Of a stretch of 46,338 nucleotides of DNA, positions 8,075 to 24,795 are shown piece after piece. This DNA is from JBARDN01 sp050736695. GTDB lineage: Bacteria > Desulfobacterota > Binatia > Binatales > Binataceae. The stretch lies in assembly GCA_050736695.1 (NCBI GenBank), contig JBOHWH010000173.1, positions 1-46,338 on the forward strand, written 5' to 3'. The notes beneath the pieces are model-generated. The model did not search any database and was not told the origin of the DNA. It was given only the letters and a program-made list of their open reading frames with translations. Position 1 is the stretch's first letter. The number at the start of each line of letters is the position of its first letter. The translations under genes were made by a program, and so were the position numbers.

Positions 8075-8464
8075 ATGTCAGAAGCACAACTCAGCCGCGA
8101 TCAGGTGAAGGACTACCTAAAGAACCTTTCGCTGATGGAAGCGGCTGCTCTGGTGAAAGAACTCGAGACCGAACTCGGCGTATCCGCGGCCGCCCCGATG
8201 GCGATGGCGGCGGCGCCGGCCGCGGCGGGCGCGGCAGCGCCGGTGGCGGAGAAGGACGAGTTCACGGTCATGCTGACCGGTTCGGGCGACAAGAAGATCC
8301 AGGTGATCAAGGTCGTGCGCGAAATCACGGGACTCGGCCTCAAAGAGGCCAAGGATCTGGTTGACGGCGCACCCAAGCCGGTTAAGGAAGGCGTGACCAA
8401 GGCCGAAGCCGAAGACCTGAAAAAGAAGATCACTGATGCCGGCGGTTCGGTGGAGCTCAAGTAG
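8075..8464 (+). CDS. rplL: Ribosomal protein bL12 (L7/L12)
   Basis: The 129-residue stalk protein recruits translational GTPases. It has an N-terminal dimerisation domain (DYLKNLSLMEAAALVKELE), an Ala-rich hinge (about 40-60) and the compact C-terminal domain with the factor-binding surface KIQVIKVVREITGLGLKEAK. The ribosome binding site AAGGAGAG is the strongest of the block, in line with the need for four or more copies per ribosome. Confidence 0.97.
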   Translation: MSEAQLSRDQVKDYLKNLSLMEAAALVKELETELGVSAAAPMAMAAAPAAAGAAAPVAEKDEFTVMLTGSGDKKIQVIKVVREITGLGLKEAKDLVDGAPKPVKEGVTKAEAEDLKKKITDAGGSVELK

Positions 8465-8571
8465 GAGAGCCCGGGTTTTTGCAAGACTACTACCGGATGG
8501 GAAATTCGCCGCTCGCGCGCGCCGTCGGCGCGGCGCCGGCGCCGCGTGTTCTCCCGGTCAATTCGACGCTG

Positions 8572-8610
8572 CCGTGGACGCGGGGAATACCCGCGCGTCC
8601 GCGGCTTTTA
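8572..8610 (+). terminator. Attenuator-like hairpin between rplL and rpoB
   Basis: CCGTGGACGCG (8572-8582) pairs with CGCGTCCGCGG (8594-8604), one pair being G-T. GGG (8583-8585) and CCC (8590-8592) extend the stem over an AATA loop, leaving one bulged G. CTTTTA follows (8605-8610). The stem is strong but the T-run is short, as expected of a partial terminator. In E. coli a partial terminator in the same spacer lowers rpoBC transcription relative to rplJL. The similar role here is inference. Confidence 0.55.
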
Positions 8611-8660
8611 GCGCCCGGCCGCGCGCGCGATGTTTCAGCGCCCGCAAGGCGGAGTAGGTA

Positions 8661-12782
<4,122 letters not shown>

Positions 12783-12807
12783 GCGCCGCAATAAGGAGTA
12801 ACGAAGG

Positions 12808-17058
<4,251 letters not shown>

Positions 17059-17092
17059 CACGCAGCCTGACTGCGCGTACATAATTATAGTT

Positions 17093-17130
17093 CCCCCAAG
17101 GGCTTGTCCCGCCCTTGGGGGGTTTGTTTG
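17093..17130 (+). terminator. Intrinsic terminator after rpoC
   Basis: CCCCCAAGGGC (17093-17103) and GCCCTTGGGGG (17111-17121) form a perfect 11-bp stem with a 7-base loop, followed by GTTTGTTTG. It ends the secE-rpoC transcription unit 34 bases after the rpoC stop, so the str genes probably have their own promoter. Confidence 0.85.
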
Positions 17131-17133
17131 AAC

Positions 17134-17161
17134 TTGACGCGTTTCCACTTGGACCGATACC
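17134..17161 (+). promoter_or_regulatory. Possible promoter of the str operon
   Basis: TTGACG (17134-17139) matches five of six -35 positions and is followed after 16 bases by GATACC, a poor -10. It lies just after the rpoC terminator and about 150 bases before rpsL. Its position is what makes it credible; the -10 is weak. Confidence 0.3.
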
Positions 17162-17235
17162 CGGGGGACATCGTGAGAACGGCGGCCGCGCGGAACTAAT
17201 CGCGCACTCGGAGAACGGAGACGCGGAATTGCCGG

Positions 17236-17307
17236 TACAAAAGTTACGCGAAGCGGCTAACGGGCGAAGCGAATTAACGGACCAGAAGTTACGGACGAAC
17301 GGAATTA
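17236..17307 (+). repeat. Imperfect direct repeats in the rpsL leader
   Basis: AAGTTACG occurs at 17241-17248 and 17286-17293, 45 bases apart. Between them GCGAAGCGGCTAACGG (17248-17263) is followed immediately by GCGAAGCGAATTAACGG (17264-17280). A further variant, CGAACGGAATTAAAC, abuts the rpsL start. The region does not look coding and may be a regulatory leader or a small tandem duplication. Confidence 0.55.
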
Positions 17308-17310
17308 AAC

Positions 17311-17682
17311 GTGCCCTCGATAAATCAGTTGATCCGGCAAGCGCGCGTCAAGAAGCGCTACAAAGTAAAGGCGCGTGCGCTCGAAGGCTCGCCGCAGAAG
17401 CGCGGCGTATGCACGCAAGTGAAGACTACCACGCCCAAAAAGCCCAATTCCGCGCTTCGCAAGGTTGCGCGGGTCCGGCTATCCAACGGAATCGAAGTTA
17501 ATACTTATATTCCCGGGGTGGGACATAATCTCCAGGAACACTCGGTCGTGCTGATTCGTGGCGGCCGTGTGCGCGATCTGCCCGGAGTCCGCTATCACGT
17601 GATTCGCGGCACCCTTGATTCGATCGGCGTGCAGGAACGGCGCAAAAGCCGCTCCAAGTACGGATCGAAGAAGCCGAAGTAA
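17311..17682 (+). CDS. rpsL: Ribosomal protein uS12
   Basis: The 123-residue S12 sits at the decoding centre. TTTPKKPNSALRKVARVRL and RDLPGVRYHVIRG are intact, with the lysines whose change gives streptomycin resistance in wild-type form. The start is a GTG with only a weak CGGA ribosome binding site. The gene is followed after 5 bases by rpsG. Confidence 0.97.
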   Translation: MPSINQLIRQARVKKRYKVKARALEGSPQKRGVCTQVKTTTPKKPNSALRKVARVRLSNGIEVNTYIPGVGHNLQEHSVVLIRGGRVRDLPGVRYHVIRGTLDSIGVQERRKSRSKYGSKKPK

Positions 17683-17687
17683 CCGCC

Positions 17688-18158
17688 ATGTCGCGCAAAG
17701 GCCAGGCAAAAGTCCGCGAGATCGCGGCTGACCCGAAGTTTCACGACCGTACGGTTGCGAAGTTCGTCAATATGGTGATGGAACGCGGAAAGAAATCCAC
17801 CGCTGAGCGAATTCTTTATGGAGCATTGGAGTTGGTCTCCGAACGCTCCAAGGAAGACGGCTTGGCGATGTTCAAGAAGGCGCTCGACAACGTGCGCCCT
17901 TCCGTCGAGGTGCGCTCGCGGCGCGTCGGCGGCGCGAACTATCAGGTTCCGGTCGAGGTTCGTCCGGTCCGGCGCAATTCGCTTGCGATGCGCTGGCTAG
18001 TGACGGCGGCGCGCGCGCGCGGCGAGAAATCGATGCGCGAGCGGCTCGCCGCGGAAATCCTCGAAGCCGCGCAAAACCGCGGCGGCGGCGTCAAGAAACG
18101 CGAAGACACTCACCGCATGGCCGACGCCAACAAGGCGTTTGCCCATTATCGCTGGTAG
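17688..18158 (+). CDS. rpsG: Ribosomal protein uS7
   Basis: The 156-residue S7 nucleates assembly of the 30S head. It starts MSRKGQAKVREIAADPKFHD and contains the conserved GGANYQVPVEV and TAARARGEKSM blocks, ending AHYRW. The length matches the family. In E. coli it represses the str operon by binding between rpsL and rpsG; here that gap is only 5 bases, so regulation must differ or use another site. Confidence 0.97.
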   Translation: MSRKGQAKVREIAADPKFHDRTVAKFVNMVMERGKKSTAERILYGALELVSERSKEDGLAMFKKALDNVRPSVEVRSRRVGGANYQVPVEVRPVRRNSLAMRWLVTAARARGEKSMRERLAAEILEAAQNRGGGVKKREDTHRMADANKAFAHYRW

Positions 18159-18173
18159 ACGGGTTCTAATTTC

Positions 18174-20270
18174 ATGGCTCGTACCACGCCAATAGAACGG
18201 GTGCGTAATATCGGCATCATGGCTCATATCGATGCCGGCAAGACGACCACCACTGAACGGGTGCTCTACTACACCGGCATCAACTACAAGATCGGCGAAG
18301 TGCATGAAGGTACGGCGACGATGGACTGGATGGTGCAGGAGCAGGAACGCGGCATCACGATCACCTCGGCGGCGACCACCTGCTTCTGGCACGATCATCA
18401 GTTCAATATTATTGACACGCCCGGACACGTCGATTTTACGATCGAAGTCGAGCGTAGCTTGCGCATCCTCGATGGCGCCGTGGCGCTGTTCTGCGCGGTT
18501 GGCGGCGTCGAGCCGCAGTCCGAGACGGTCTGGCGGCAAGCCGACAAGTATCGCGTTCCGCGGATCGCGTTTATCAACAAAATGGACCGGGTCGGCGCCG
18601 AGTTCGAGCGCGTGGTCCAGGAGATGCGTGATAAGCTCAGAACGGTCCCGGTGCTGCTCCAGCTTCCGATCGGCAACGAGGACAAGTTCACCGGAGTTAT
18701 CGACCTGGTCGAGATGCGCGCGCTCATCTGGGACGAAGATCGTCTCGGCGCCAACTACAGGATCGAAGAAATTCCGGCCGAGCTGAAAGTTCAGGCCGCC
18801 GGCTACCGCGAAAAGATGGTCGAGACGCTCGCCGATCATGACGAGCATCTGATGGAGTTGTACCTGGAAGGCAAAGTGCCCGACGCGGAAAAGATCCGTG
18901 CGGCGATTCGCGCCGCGACCCTCAAGATGGCGGTGACGCCGGTACTTCTGGGCTCTGCGTTTCGCAACAAGGGCGTGCAGCCGATGCTCGATGCGGTGGT
19001 GGATTATCTTCCTTCGCCGCTCGATCTGCCGCCGGTGGTCGGCGACGTTGACGGCAAGCAGGAAGAACGATGGCCGCGCGACGATGCGCCGTTTTCCGCA
19101 CTGGCCTTCAAAATCATGACCGATCCGTATATCGGAACGCTGACTTTCGTCCGGGTTTATTCGGGCAAGCTCGAAAGCGGATCGTCGGTGCTGAATTCAA
19201 CCAAGGGCAGGCGCGAACGGATCGGACGCCTGGTCCGGATGCATGCGAACAAGCAGGAAGCGATTTCTGAAGTGTTCGCCGGCGATATTTGCGCGCTCGG
19301 ACTGCGCGATACGACCACCGGCGACACGCTATCGGATCCGGCCGCGCCGATCATTCTCGAATCAATCGAGTTCCCCGATCCGGTTATTCAGATCGCAATC
19401 GAACCCAAGACCAAGGCGGACCAGGAAAAACTCGGCGAGGCGCTTCAGAAGCTCGCCAAAGAGGATCCTTCGTTCCGCGTCTCGGTGAACAAAGAAACCG
19501 CGCAGACGCTGATCGCGGGGATGGGCGAGCTGCATCTTGAGATTATCGTCGATCGGTTGCTGCGCGAGTTCAAGGTTGACGCCAACGTCGGCAAGCCGCA
19601 AGTCGCCTACCGCGAAACCATTCGCAAGGCGTCGGAAGCCGAAGGCCGCTTCGTGCGCCAGACCGGCGGCCACGGCCAGTTTGGCGTGGTCGAATTGCGG
19701 ATCGAGCCGATGGAAAAAGGCGCCGGTTTCGAGTTTGTGGACGGCACCAAGGGCGACGCGATTCCGCGCAATTTTATCAAGCCGATCGAGAACGGGATCA
19801 AGGAAGCGATGGACAACGGCGTGCTGGCCGGCTACCCGATGGTCGATCTGCGCGCGACTCTGCTCGACGGCAAGTCGCACGACGTTGACTCGTCCGAGTT
19901 GGCCTTCAAAATCGCGGGCTCGATCGCGTTCAAGGAAGCCTGCGAACGGGCCGAGGCGGTGCTGCTCGAGCCGGTGATGGATGTCGAAGTGGTAACGCCG
20001 CAGGATTTCATGGGCGAAGTGATCGGCGATCTGAACTCGCGGCGCGGCAAGATCCTGGACATGGAAAGCCGCGCGGGCAACCAGGTTATCGAAGCGCGAG
20101 TCCCGCTGGCGACGATGTTTGGTTATGCGACGCGGCTGCGTTCGATCACACAGGGCCGCGCCAATTACACGATGCAATTCGGCGCGTACGAACAGGTGCC
20201 GCAGAATATTTTTCAGGAACTGATGGCGCGCAACACCGACGGCGATCAGCAGTCGCGCGCGCGCGCGTAG
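18174..20270 (+). CDS. fusA: Elongation factor G
   Basis: The 698-residue translocation GTPase has an N-terminal G domain with P-loop AHIDAGKTTTTERVL, DTPGHVDFTIEVERS, INKMDR and the effector segment ERGITITSAAT. Domains II-V follow, with the domain IV block RETIRKASEAEGRFVRQTGG and HGQFGVVELRIEP. The length is that of canonical bacterial EF-G1. It lies between rpsG and tuf as in the classical str operon. Confidence 0.97.
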   Translation: MARTTPIERVRNIGIMAHIDAGKTTTTERVLYYTGINYKIGEVHEGTATMDWMVQEQERGITITSAATTCFWHDHQFNIIDTPGHVDFTIEVERSLRILDGAVALFCAVGGVEPQSETVWRQADKYRVPRIAFINKMDRVGAEFERVVQEMRDKLRTVPVLLQLPIGNEDKFTGVIDLVEMRALIWDEDRLGANYRIEEIPAELKVQAAGYREKMVETLADHDEHLMELYLEGKVPDAEKIRAAIRAATLKMAVTPVLLGSAFRNKGVQPMLDAVVDYLPSPLDLPPVVGDVDGKQEERWPRDDAPFSALAFKIMTDPYIGTLTFVRVYSGKLESGSSVLNSTKGRRERIGRLVRMHANKQEAISEVFAGDICALGLRDTTTGDTLSDPAAPIILESIEFPDPVIQIAIEPKTKADQEKLGEALQKLAKEDPSFRVSVNKETAQTLIAGMGELHLEIIVDRLLREFKVDANVGKPQVAYRETIRKASEAEGRFVRQTGGHGQFGVVELRIEPMEKGAGFEFVDGTKGDAIPRNFIKPIENGIKEAMDNGVLAGYPMVDLRATLLDGKSHDVDSSELAFKIAGSIAFKEACERAEAVLLEPVMDVEVVTPQDFMGEVIGDLNSRRGKILDMESRAGNQVIEARVPLATMFGYATRLRSITQGRANYTMQFGAYEQVPQNIFQELMARNTDGDQQSRARA

Positions 20271-20299
20271 GAGACGGGTTCGGACCCGGAGGAAATACG

Positions 20300-21499
20300 A
20301 TGGGCAAGGCTAAATTCGAACGGACCAAGCCGCATGCGAACGTCGGCACCATTGGCCATATCGATCACGGCAAGACCACACTGACCGCCGCGATCACCAA
20401 AGTGCTGGCATCCAAGAAGCTTGCTCAGTTCACCGCATTCGATCAGATCGACAAAGCTCCCGAAGAGCGTGAACGCGGAATTACGATCGCAATCGCGCAC
20501 GTCGAGTATGAGACGGTCAAGCGCCACTACGCGCACGTCGATTGCCCGGGCCACGCCGATTATATCAAGAACATGATCACCGGCGCCGCCCAGATGGACG
20601 GCGCGATCCTGGTGGTCGGCGCCAACGACGGCCCGATGCCGCAGACGCGCGAGCATATCCTGCTTGCCTACCAGGTCGGCGTCCCCGCGATCGTCGTGTT
20701 CATGAACAAAGTCGACATGGTTGACGACCCCGAGCTGCTCGACCTGGTCGAGCTTGAAGTCCGCGACCTGTTGAAAAAGCAGAACTACCCCGGCGACGAT
20801 ATTCCGGTTATCCGCGGCAGCGCGATCAAGGCGCTTAATTGCGGATGCGGCAAAGACGATTGCCCCAACTGCAAGCCGATCCTCGACCTCATGGACGCAA
20901 TCGACAACTATATTCCGCAACCCAAGCGCGAGACCGACAAGCCCTTCTTGATGCCGATCGAGGACGTGTTCTCGATCTCGGGCCGCGGCACTGTGGTCAC
21001 CGGCCGCGTGGACAAGGGCAAGGTGAAGGTCGGCGAGGAAATCGAGATCGTCGGCTTCAAGGACACGACCAAGACGGTGGTGACCGGCGTCGAAATGTTC
21101 CGCAAGCTGCTCGACGAAGGGCAGGCCGGCGACAATATCGGCGTGCTGCTGCGCGGCATCAAGCGCGAAGATATCGAGCGCGGACAGGTGCTCGCGAAGC
21201 CCGGTTCGATCACGCCGCACACCCAGTTCGAGGGCTCGGCGTATATCCTGACCAAGGACGAAGGCGGACGGCATACGCCGTTTTTCACCGGCTATCGCCC
21301 ACAGTTTTACTTCCGCACGACTGACGTGACCGGAGTGCTGACGCTGCCAGAAGGCACCGAGATGGTGATGCCGGGCGACAATATCAAGATCCAGGGCGAG
21401 TTGATTACGCCGGTCGCGATGGACGAAGGGTTGCGTTTCGCAATTCGTGAAGGCGGCCGCACCGTCGGCGCGGGCGTAGTTTCCAAAATACTGAAGTAG
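20300..21499 (+). CDS. tuf: Elongation factor Tu, with a four-cysteine loop in the G domain
   Basis: The 399-residue EF-Tu delivers aminoacyl-tRNA to the ribosome. The G motifs are intact: GHIDHGKTTLTAA, DCPGHADYIKNM, NKVD and GSAIKAL. Domains II and III follow and end VGAGVVSKILK. Between GSAIKAL and DNYIPQPKRETDK, where E. coli has an acidic loop, this protein has C181, C183, C188 and C191 in NCGCGKDDCPNC. The spacing CxC-x4-CxxC could bind zinc. A strong ribosome binding site (GGAGGAAATACG) precedes the ATG. It is the only tuf in the window. Confidence 0.97.
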   Translation: MGKAKFERTKPHANVGTIGHIDHGKTTLTAAITKVLASKKLAQFTAFDQIDKAPEERERGITIAIAHVEYETVKRHYAHVDCPGHADYIKNMITGAAQMDGAILVVGANDGPMPQTREHILLAYQVGVPAIVVFMNKVDMVDDPELLDLVELEVRDLLKKQNYPGDDIPVIRGSAIKALNCGCGKDDCPNCKPILDLMDAIDNYIPQPKRETDKPFLMPIEDVFSISGRGTVVTGRVDKGKVKVGEEIEIVGFKDTTKTVVTGVEMFRKLLDEGQAGDNIGVLLRGIKREDIERGQVLAKPGSITPHTQFEGSAYILTKDEGGRHTPFFTGYRPQFYFRTTDVTGVLTLPEGTEMVMPGDNIKIQGELITPVAMDEGLRFAIREGGRTVGAGVVSKILK

Positions 21500-21606
21500 C
21501 GCTCGCAGCCAGGCGAGTACGAGAAAATCGGTTACCGGTACGCACGGATTTACGGGATATACAGGGGATAAAACGGAGCGCTTGAGAATCGGGCGCGGTT
21601 TCCAGG
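21500..21606 (+). other. tuf-rpsJ spacer
   Basis: A 107-base gap separating the str and S10 groups. It contains GGATTTACGGGATATACAGG (21545 onwards), loosely like the tandem repeat at 30621-30638, but no clear terminator or promoter. Confidence 0.4.
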
Positions 21607-21915
21607 ATGAACGACAAGATACGCATACGTCTCAAGGCGTACGATTACCGCCTGCTCGATCAGTCGGTGCGCGAGATCGTCGACACCATCCGCCGTACCG
21701 GCGGAAGGGTCGCCGGTCCCATTCCGCTTCCGACCAGAATAGAGCGTTTCACCGTCAACCGATCTCCGCACGTTGACAAAAAATCGCGCGAGCATTTCGA
21801 GATCCGCACGCATAAGCGGCTCCTCGACGTGCTCGAGCCAACCCAGCAAACCATCGACGCGCTCGGCAAACTCGATCTCGCCGCCGGCGTGGACGTTGAA
21901 ATCAAACTCGAGTAG
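21607..21915 (+). CDS. rpsJ: Ribosomal protein uS10
   Basis: The 102-residue S10 is part of the 30S head and, through NusG/NusB, of antitermination complexes. It starts MNDKIRIRLKAYDYRLLDQS and holds PIPLPTRIERFTV and THKRLLDVLEPT, all family-typical. It is the first gene of the S10 group and is followed by rplC after 5 bases. The ribosome binding site is poor (CAGG abutting the ATG), but no upstream start fits. Confidence 0.96.
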   Translation: MNDKIRIRLKAYDYRLLDQSVREIVDTIRRTGGRVAGPIPLPTRIERFTVNRSPHVDKKSREHFEIRTHKRLLDVLEPTQQTIDALGKLDLAAGVDVEIKLE

Positions 21916-21920
21916 CGCCG

Positions 21921-22604
21921 ATGCTTACCGGATTAATTGGAAAGAAACTTGGGATGACGCAGGTGGCCGACGCGCAGGGACGCGTTCGCGCCGTGACCGT
22001 CGTCCAGCTCGGACCCTGCACCGTGTCGCAGCTCAAGACCGGGCCGACCGACGGCTATGAAGCCGTGCAGGTGACGTGGGGCAAGAAAAAGCTCTCGCGC
22101 GTCAATAGCGCCGAACGCGGGCACTTCAAGGCGGCGCAGATTGCGCCGGGCCTGCGCACCGTCGAGTTTGAACGCCGCGGCGAAGCCGAAGTCACGCTCG
22201 GACAGGCGATAGTGGCGGGCGACGTGTTCAAGCCGGGCGACCAGGTCGATGTCGAAGGCGTGTCCAAAGGACGCGGCTACGCCGGCGTTATCCGGCGGCA
22301 TCACTTTTCAGGATTCCCCGGCTCGCACGGCACGCACGAGTATTTCCGCCACGGCGGATCGATCGGTAACCGTTCGTACCCCGGGCGCGTGCGCAAGGGA
22401 ATGCGGATGGCGGGGCAGCTCGGCAACGAAACCGCGACCGTGCTTAACCTTGAAGTGGTCGAGATTCTGGCCGAGGAAAACGCAATCGTAATTACCGGCG
22501 CGTTGCCGGGTCCCGACGGCGCAGTCGTGATCGTCGAGCATGCTGCTCGTCCGCGGCGGCGCGCAAATGCGGCGAATGCGAATGTGGTGGCCGCCAATGG
22601 CTGA
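21921..22604 (+). CDS. rplC: Ribosomal protein uL3
   Basis: The 227-residue L3 is an early assembly protein with a loop reaching the peptidyl transferase centre. It starts MLTGLIGKKLGMTQVADAQG. The methylated-Gln loop lies in the GSIGNRSYPGRVRKGMRMAG region, followed by a C-terminal Arg/Ala/Asn tail of about 20 residues (RPRRRANAANANVVAANG) that exceeds the usual 205-210 residues. It overlaps rplD by 8 bases. Confidence 0.95.
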   Translation: MLTGLIGKKLGMTQVADAQGRVRAVTVVQLGPCTVSQLKTGPTDGYEAVQVTWGKKKLSRVNSAERGHFKAAQIAPGLRTVEFERRGEAEVTLGQAIVAGDVFKPGDQVDVEGVSKGRGYAGVIRRHHFSGFPGSHGTHEYFRHGGSIGNRSYPGRVRKGMRMAGQLGNETATVLNLEVVEILAEENAIVITGALPGPDGAVVIVEHAARPRRRANAANANVVAANG

Positions 22605-23310
22605 AAAGCGCACACAGCATAAGCCGGTGAAACTTCCGCTGTTCTCGTCCGCGCAGGAACGCGCGGGCGAGGTCGAGTTTGACGGCGCGGTCTTCGGGCG
22701 CGAAGGCGACACCTCGGTGATTCACGAGGCGGTCCAGATGCAACTCGCCAAGCGCCGCTCCGGGACCGCATCGACCAAGACTCGCGGCCTGATTTCGGGT
22801 GGCGGCCGCAAGCCGTGGCGCCAGAAAGGCACTGGCCGCGCCCGAGCGGGATCGACGCGCTCGCCGATATGGCGCAGCGGTGGAACGACCTTCGGTCCCG
22901 TTCCGCGCGACTACTCGTACAAGATGCCTAAAAAGGCGTGGCGGCGGGCACTGTGCCTTGCGCTTTCGGATCGGGCGCGCGAAGGAAAAGTTTTTATTGT
23001 CGAGTCGCTCGGACTTGCCGAACCCAAGACCAAAAGCGCCAAGGCGTTTCTGGAAAAACTCGGCGTAAGTCACGCGTTGATAGTCGTTAGCGATGCCGAC
23101 AGCGCTTTTTACCTGGCGGCGCGCAATCTGGCGGCGCACAAGATTCTGGCGGTCGCGGGACTTAACGTGTTCGACCTGCTCAACTACCACGAGCTGGTGA
23201 TGACGGAAGCGACCGCGCGCGTGATCGAGACGCGGCTTGCCGCCGCCACGGCTTCGCGCCAGGACTCCGAGCGTGAAGACGCGGCGCGGGCGGGAGGCGA
23301 GGCGCGATGA
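22597..23310 (+). CDS. rplD: Ribosomal protein uL4
   Basis: The 237-residue L4 lines the exit tunnel and, in E. coli, represses the S10 operon. Tunnel-loop motifs are clear: RGLISGGGRKPWRQKGTGRA and RSGGTTFGPVPRDYSYKMP. The frame is open to 22540, but ATG 22597 (MAEKRTQHK) gives a normal N-terminus and overlaps the end of rplC by 8 bases, so translation is probably coupled. The C-terminal tail (RQDSEREDAARAGGEAR) is unusually charged. It overlaps rplW by 4 bases. Confidence 0.94.
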   Translation: MAEKRTQHKPVKLPLFSSAQERAGEVEFDGAVFGREGDTSVIHEAVQMQLAKRRSGTASTKTRGLISGGGRKPWRQKGTGRARAGSTRSPIWRSGGTTFGPVPRDYSYKMPKKAWRRALCLALSDRAREGKVFIVESLGLAEPKTKSAKAFLEKLGVSHALIVVSDADSAFYLAARNLAAHKILAVAGLNVFDLLNYHELVMTEATARVIETRLAAATASRQDSEREDAARAGGEAR

Positions 23311-23594
23311 ATCTCGAGCAAATCGTGATGACGCCGCTTATCACTGAAAAAGGCACTTTTGTCAGCGAACGGACCAATCAGGTCGTGTTTCGTGTGCGTC
23401 CGGATGCGAGCAAGGACCTGATTCGCGAAGCGATCGAGCAGTTTTTCAAGGTCACGGTGCTGAAGGTCAGGACGGTCAAGCTGATGGGCAAGAACCGGCG
23501 GCGCGGCGCGATCAAGGGACGGCGTTCGGATTGGAAAAAAGCTTACGTGACGCTTAAAGAAGGCGATCGGATCGAGTTTTTTGAAGGGGTCTAG
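23307..23594 (+). CDS. rplW: Ribosomal protein uL23
   Basis: The 95-residue L23 sits at the tunnel exit and docks SRP, trigger factor and SecYEG. It starts MNLEQIVMTPLITEKGTFVS and contains MGKNRRRGAIKGRRSDWKKA. Length and motifs are typical. The ATG overlaps the rplD stop (ATGA), which suggests coupled translation. Confidence 0.96.
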   Translation: MNLEQIVMTPLITEKGTFVSERTNQVVFRVRPDASKDLIREAIEQFFKVTVLKVRTVKLMGKNRRRGAIKGRRSDWKKAYVTLKEGDRIEFFEGV

Positions 23595-23609
23595 GCAAGC
23601 GATACGACC

Positions 23610-24443
23610 ATGGCAGTAATTCAGCTGAATCCGCGTACGCCCGGCCAACGCTTCATGCAGGTGGCCGATTTCTCGGAGCTCACAAAAAAGGAGCCCGAGA
23701 AGAATCTGCTCGAGCCGGTCAAGCGCACGGGCGGACGCAACAATCGCGGCCGTATGACTTCGCGCCATCGCGGAGGCGGCCACAAGCGGCGCTTGCGCGT
23801 GATCGATTTCAAGCGCACGCATGACGGCGTAGCGGCGATCGTCGCGTCGCTCGAATACGATCCGAATCGCTCGGCCAATATCGCGTTGCTCCACTACGCC
23901 GACGGAACCAAGGCATACATTCTTGCTCCCGACGGTCTGAAAGTCGGCGCAAAGGTCGAATCGGGCGAGAATGCCGATATCAAGCCGGGCAACGCGCTCA
24001 AGCTTAAGAATATTCCGCTCGGCACTGTTATCCACGCGGTCGAGCTCAAGCCGGGCGCTGGCGCGCAGTTGGTTCGCGGGGCGGGCGTGTCGGCGCAGTT
24101 GATGGCCAAAGAAGGTAAGTTCGCGCTGCTCAAGCTGCCTTCGGGCGAGCAGCGGATGGTGCAGGTGGAATGCCGCGCCAGTATCGGACAGGTCGGAAAT
24201 CTCGACCACGAGAATATCTCGATCGGCAAGGCCGGGCGCTCCAGATGGCTTGGCAAGCGTGGACACGTTCGCGGAGTCGCAATGAATCCGGTCGATCATC
24301 CGCACGGCGGCGGCGAAGGCCGCTCCAAGGGGAATCAACCCCAGTCTCCGTGGGGACAACCGGCCAAGGGTTACAAGACGCGTAAAAAGAAGCCGTCGGA
24401 TCGCTATATCGTTAGCCGCCGGCCGCGCGGGAAGCATTCTTAA
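23610..24443 (+). CDS. rplB: Ribosomal protein uL2
   Basis: The 277-residue L2 is required for subunit association and peptidyl transfer. The N-terminal block GRNNRGRMTSRHRGGGHKRR and the C-terminal GVAMNPVDHPHGGGEGRSKG, with the conserved histidine, are intact. The length is normal (273-277). It lies between rplW and rpsS with short spacers. Confidence 0.97.
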   Translation: MAVIQLNPRTPGQRFMQVADFSELTKKEPEKNLLEPVKRTGGRNNRGRMTSRHRGGGHKRRLRVIDFKRTHDGVAAIVASLEYDPNRSANIALLHYADGTKAYILAPDGLKVGAKVESGENADIKPGNALKLKNIPLGTVIHAVELKPGAGAQLVRGAGVSAQLMAKEGKFALLKLPSGEQRMVQVECRASIGQVGNLDHENISIGKAGRSRWLGKRGHVRGVAMNPVDHPHGGGEGRSKGNQPQSPWGQPAKGYKTRKKKPSDRYIVSRRPRGKHS

Positions 24444-24446
24444 GTC

Positions 24447-24764
24447 ATGGCACGATCAGTAAAGAAAGGCCCGTTCATCGACGGGCATCTGAAGAAAAAG
24501 GCTGAAGCGGCCGCGGCGGCGGGCGACAAGCGGATTATCCGCACGTGGTCGCGACGATCGATGATCCTGCCCGAGATGGTGGGGCTCACGTTCGCGGTGC
24601 ATAACGGCCACAAGTTCATCCCGGTGTACTGCACCGAGAACATGGTCGGACACAAGCTCGGCGAATTTTCAGGCACCCGGACTTTTCACGGCCATGCGGG
24701 CGACCGCAAGGGCGAGGTCAAGCAGTCCGCACCCGCGGCGCCGCCGGCGAAGGTGGGCGCGTAA
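24447..24764 (+). CDS. rpsS: Ribosomal protein uS19
   Basis: The 105-residue S19 of the 30S head starts MARSVKKGPFIDGHLKKKAE and has RTWSRRSMILPEMVGLTFAV and LGEFSGTRTFHGH. A short Ala/Pro/Lys tail (about 15 residues) extends beyond the usual end. It starts 3 bases after rplB. Confidence 0.96.
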   Translation: MARSVKKGPFIDGHLKKKAEAAAAAGDKRIIRTWSRRSMILPEMVGLTFAVHNGHKFIPVYCTENMVGHKLGEFSGTRTFHGHAGDRKGEVKQSAPAAPPAKVGA

Positions 24765-24795
24765 AAGCACGCGCACAAAAGAGAAGAGACGAATC

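Noticed and set aside
17115..17501. 128-codon open frame running from the rpoC terminator into rpsL
   Set aside because: It starts within the terminator stem, crosses repetitive leader sequence and ends out of frame within rpsL; it does not resemble a protein.
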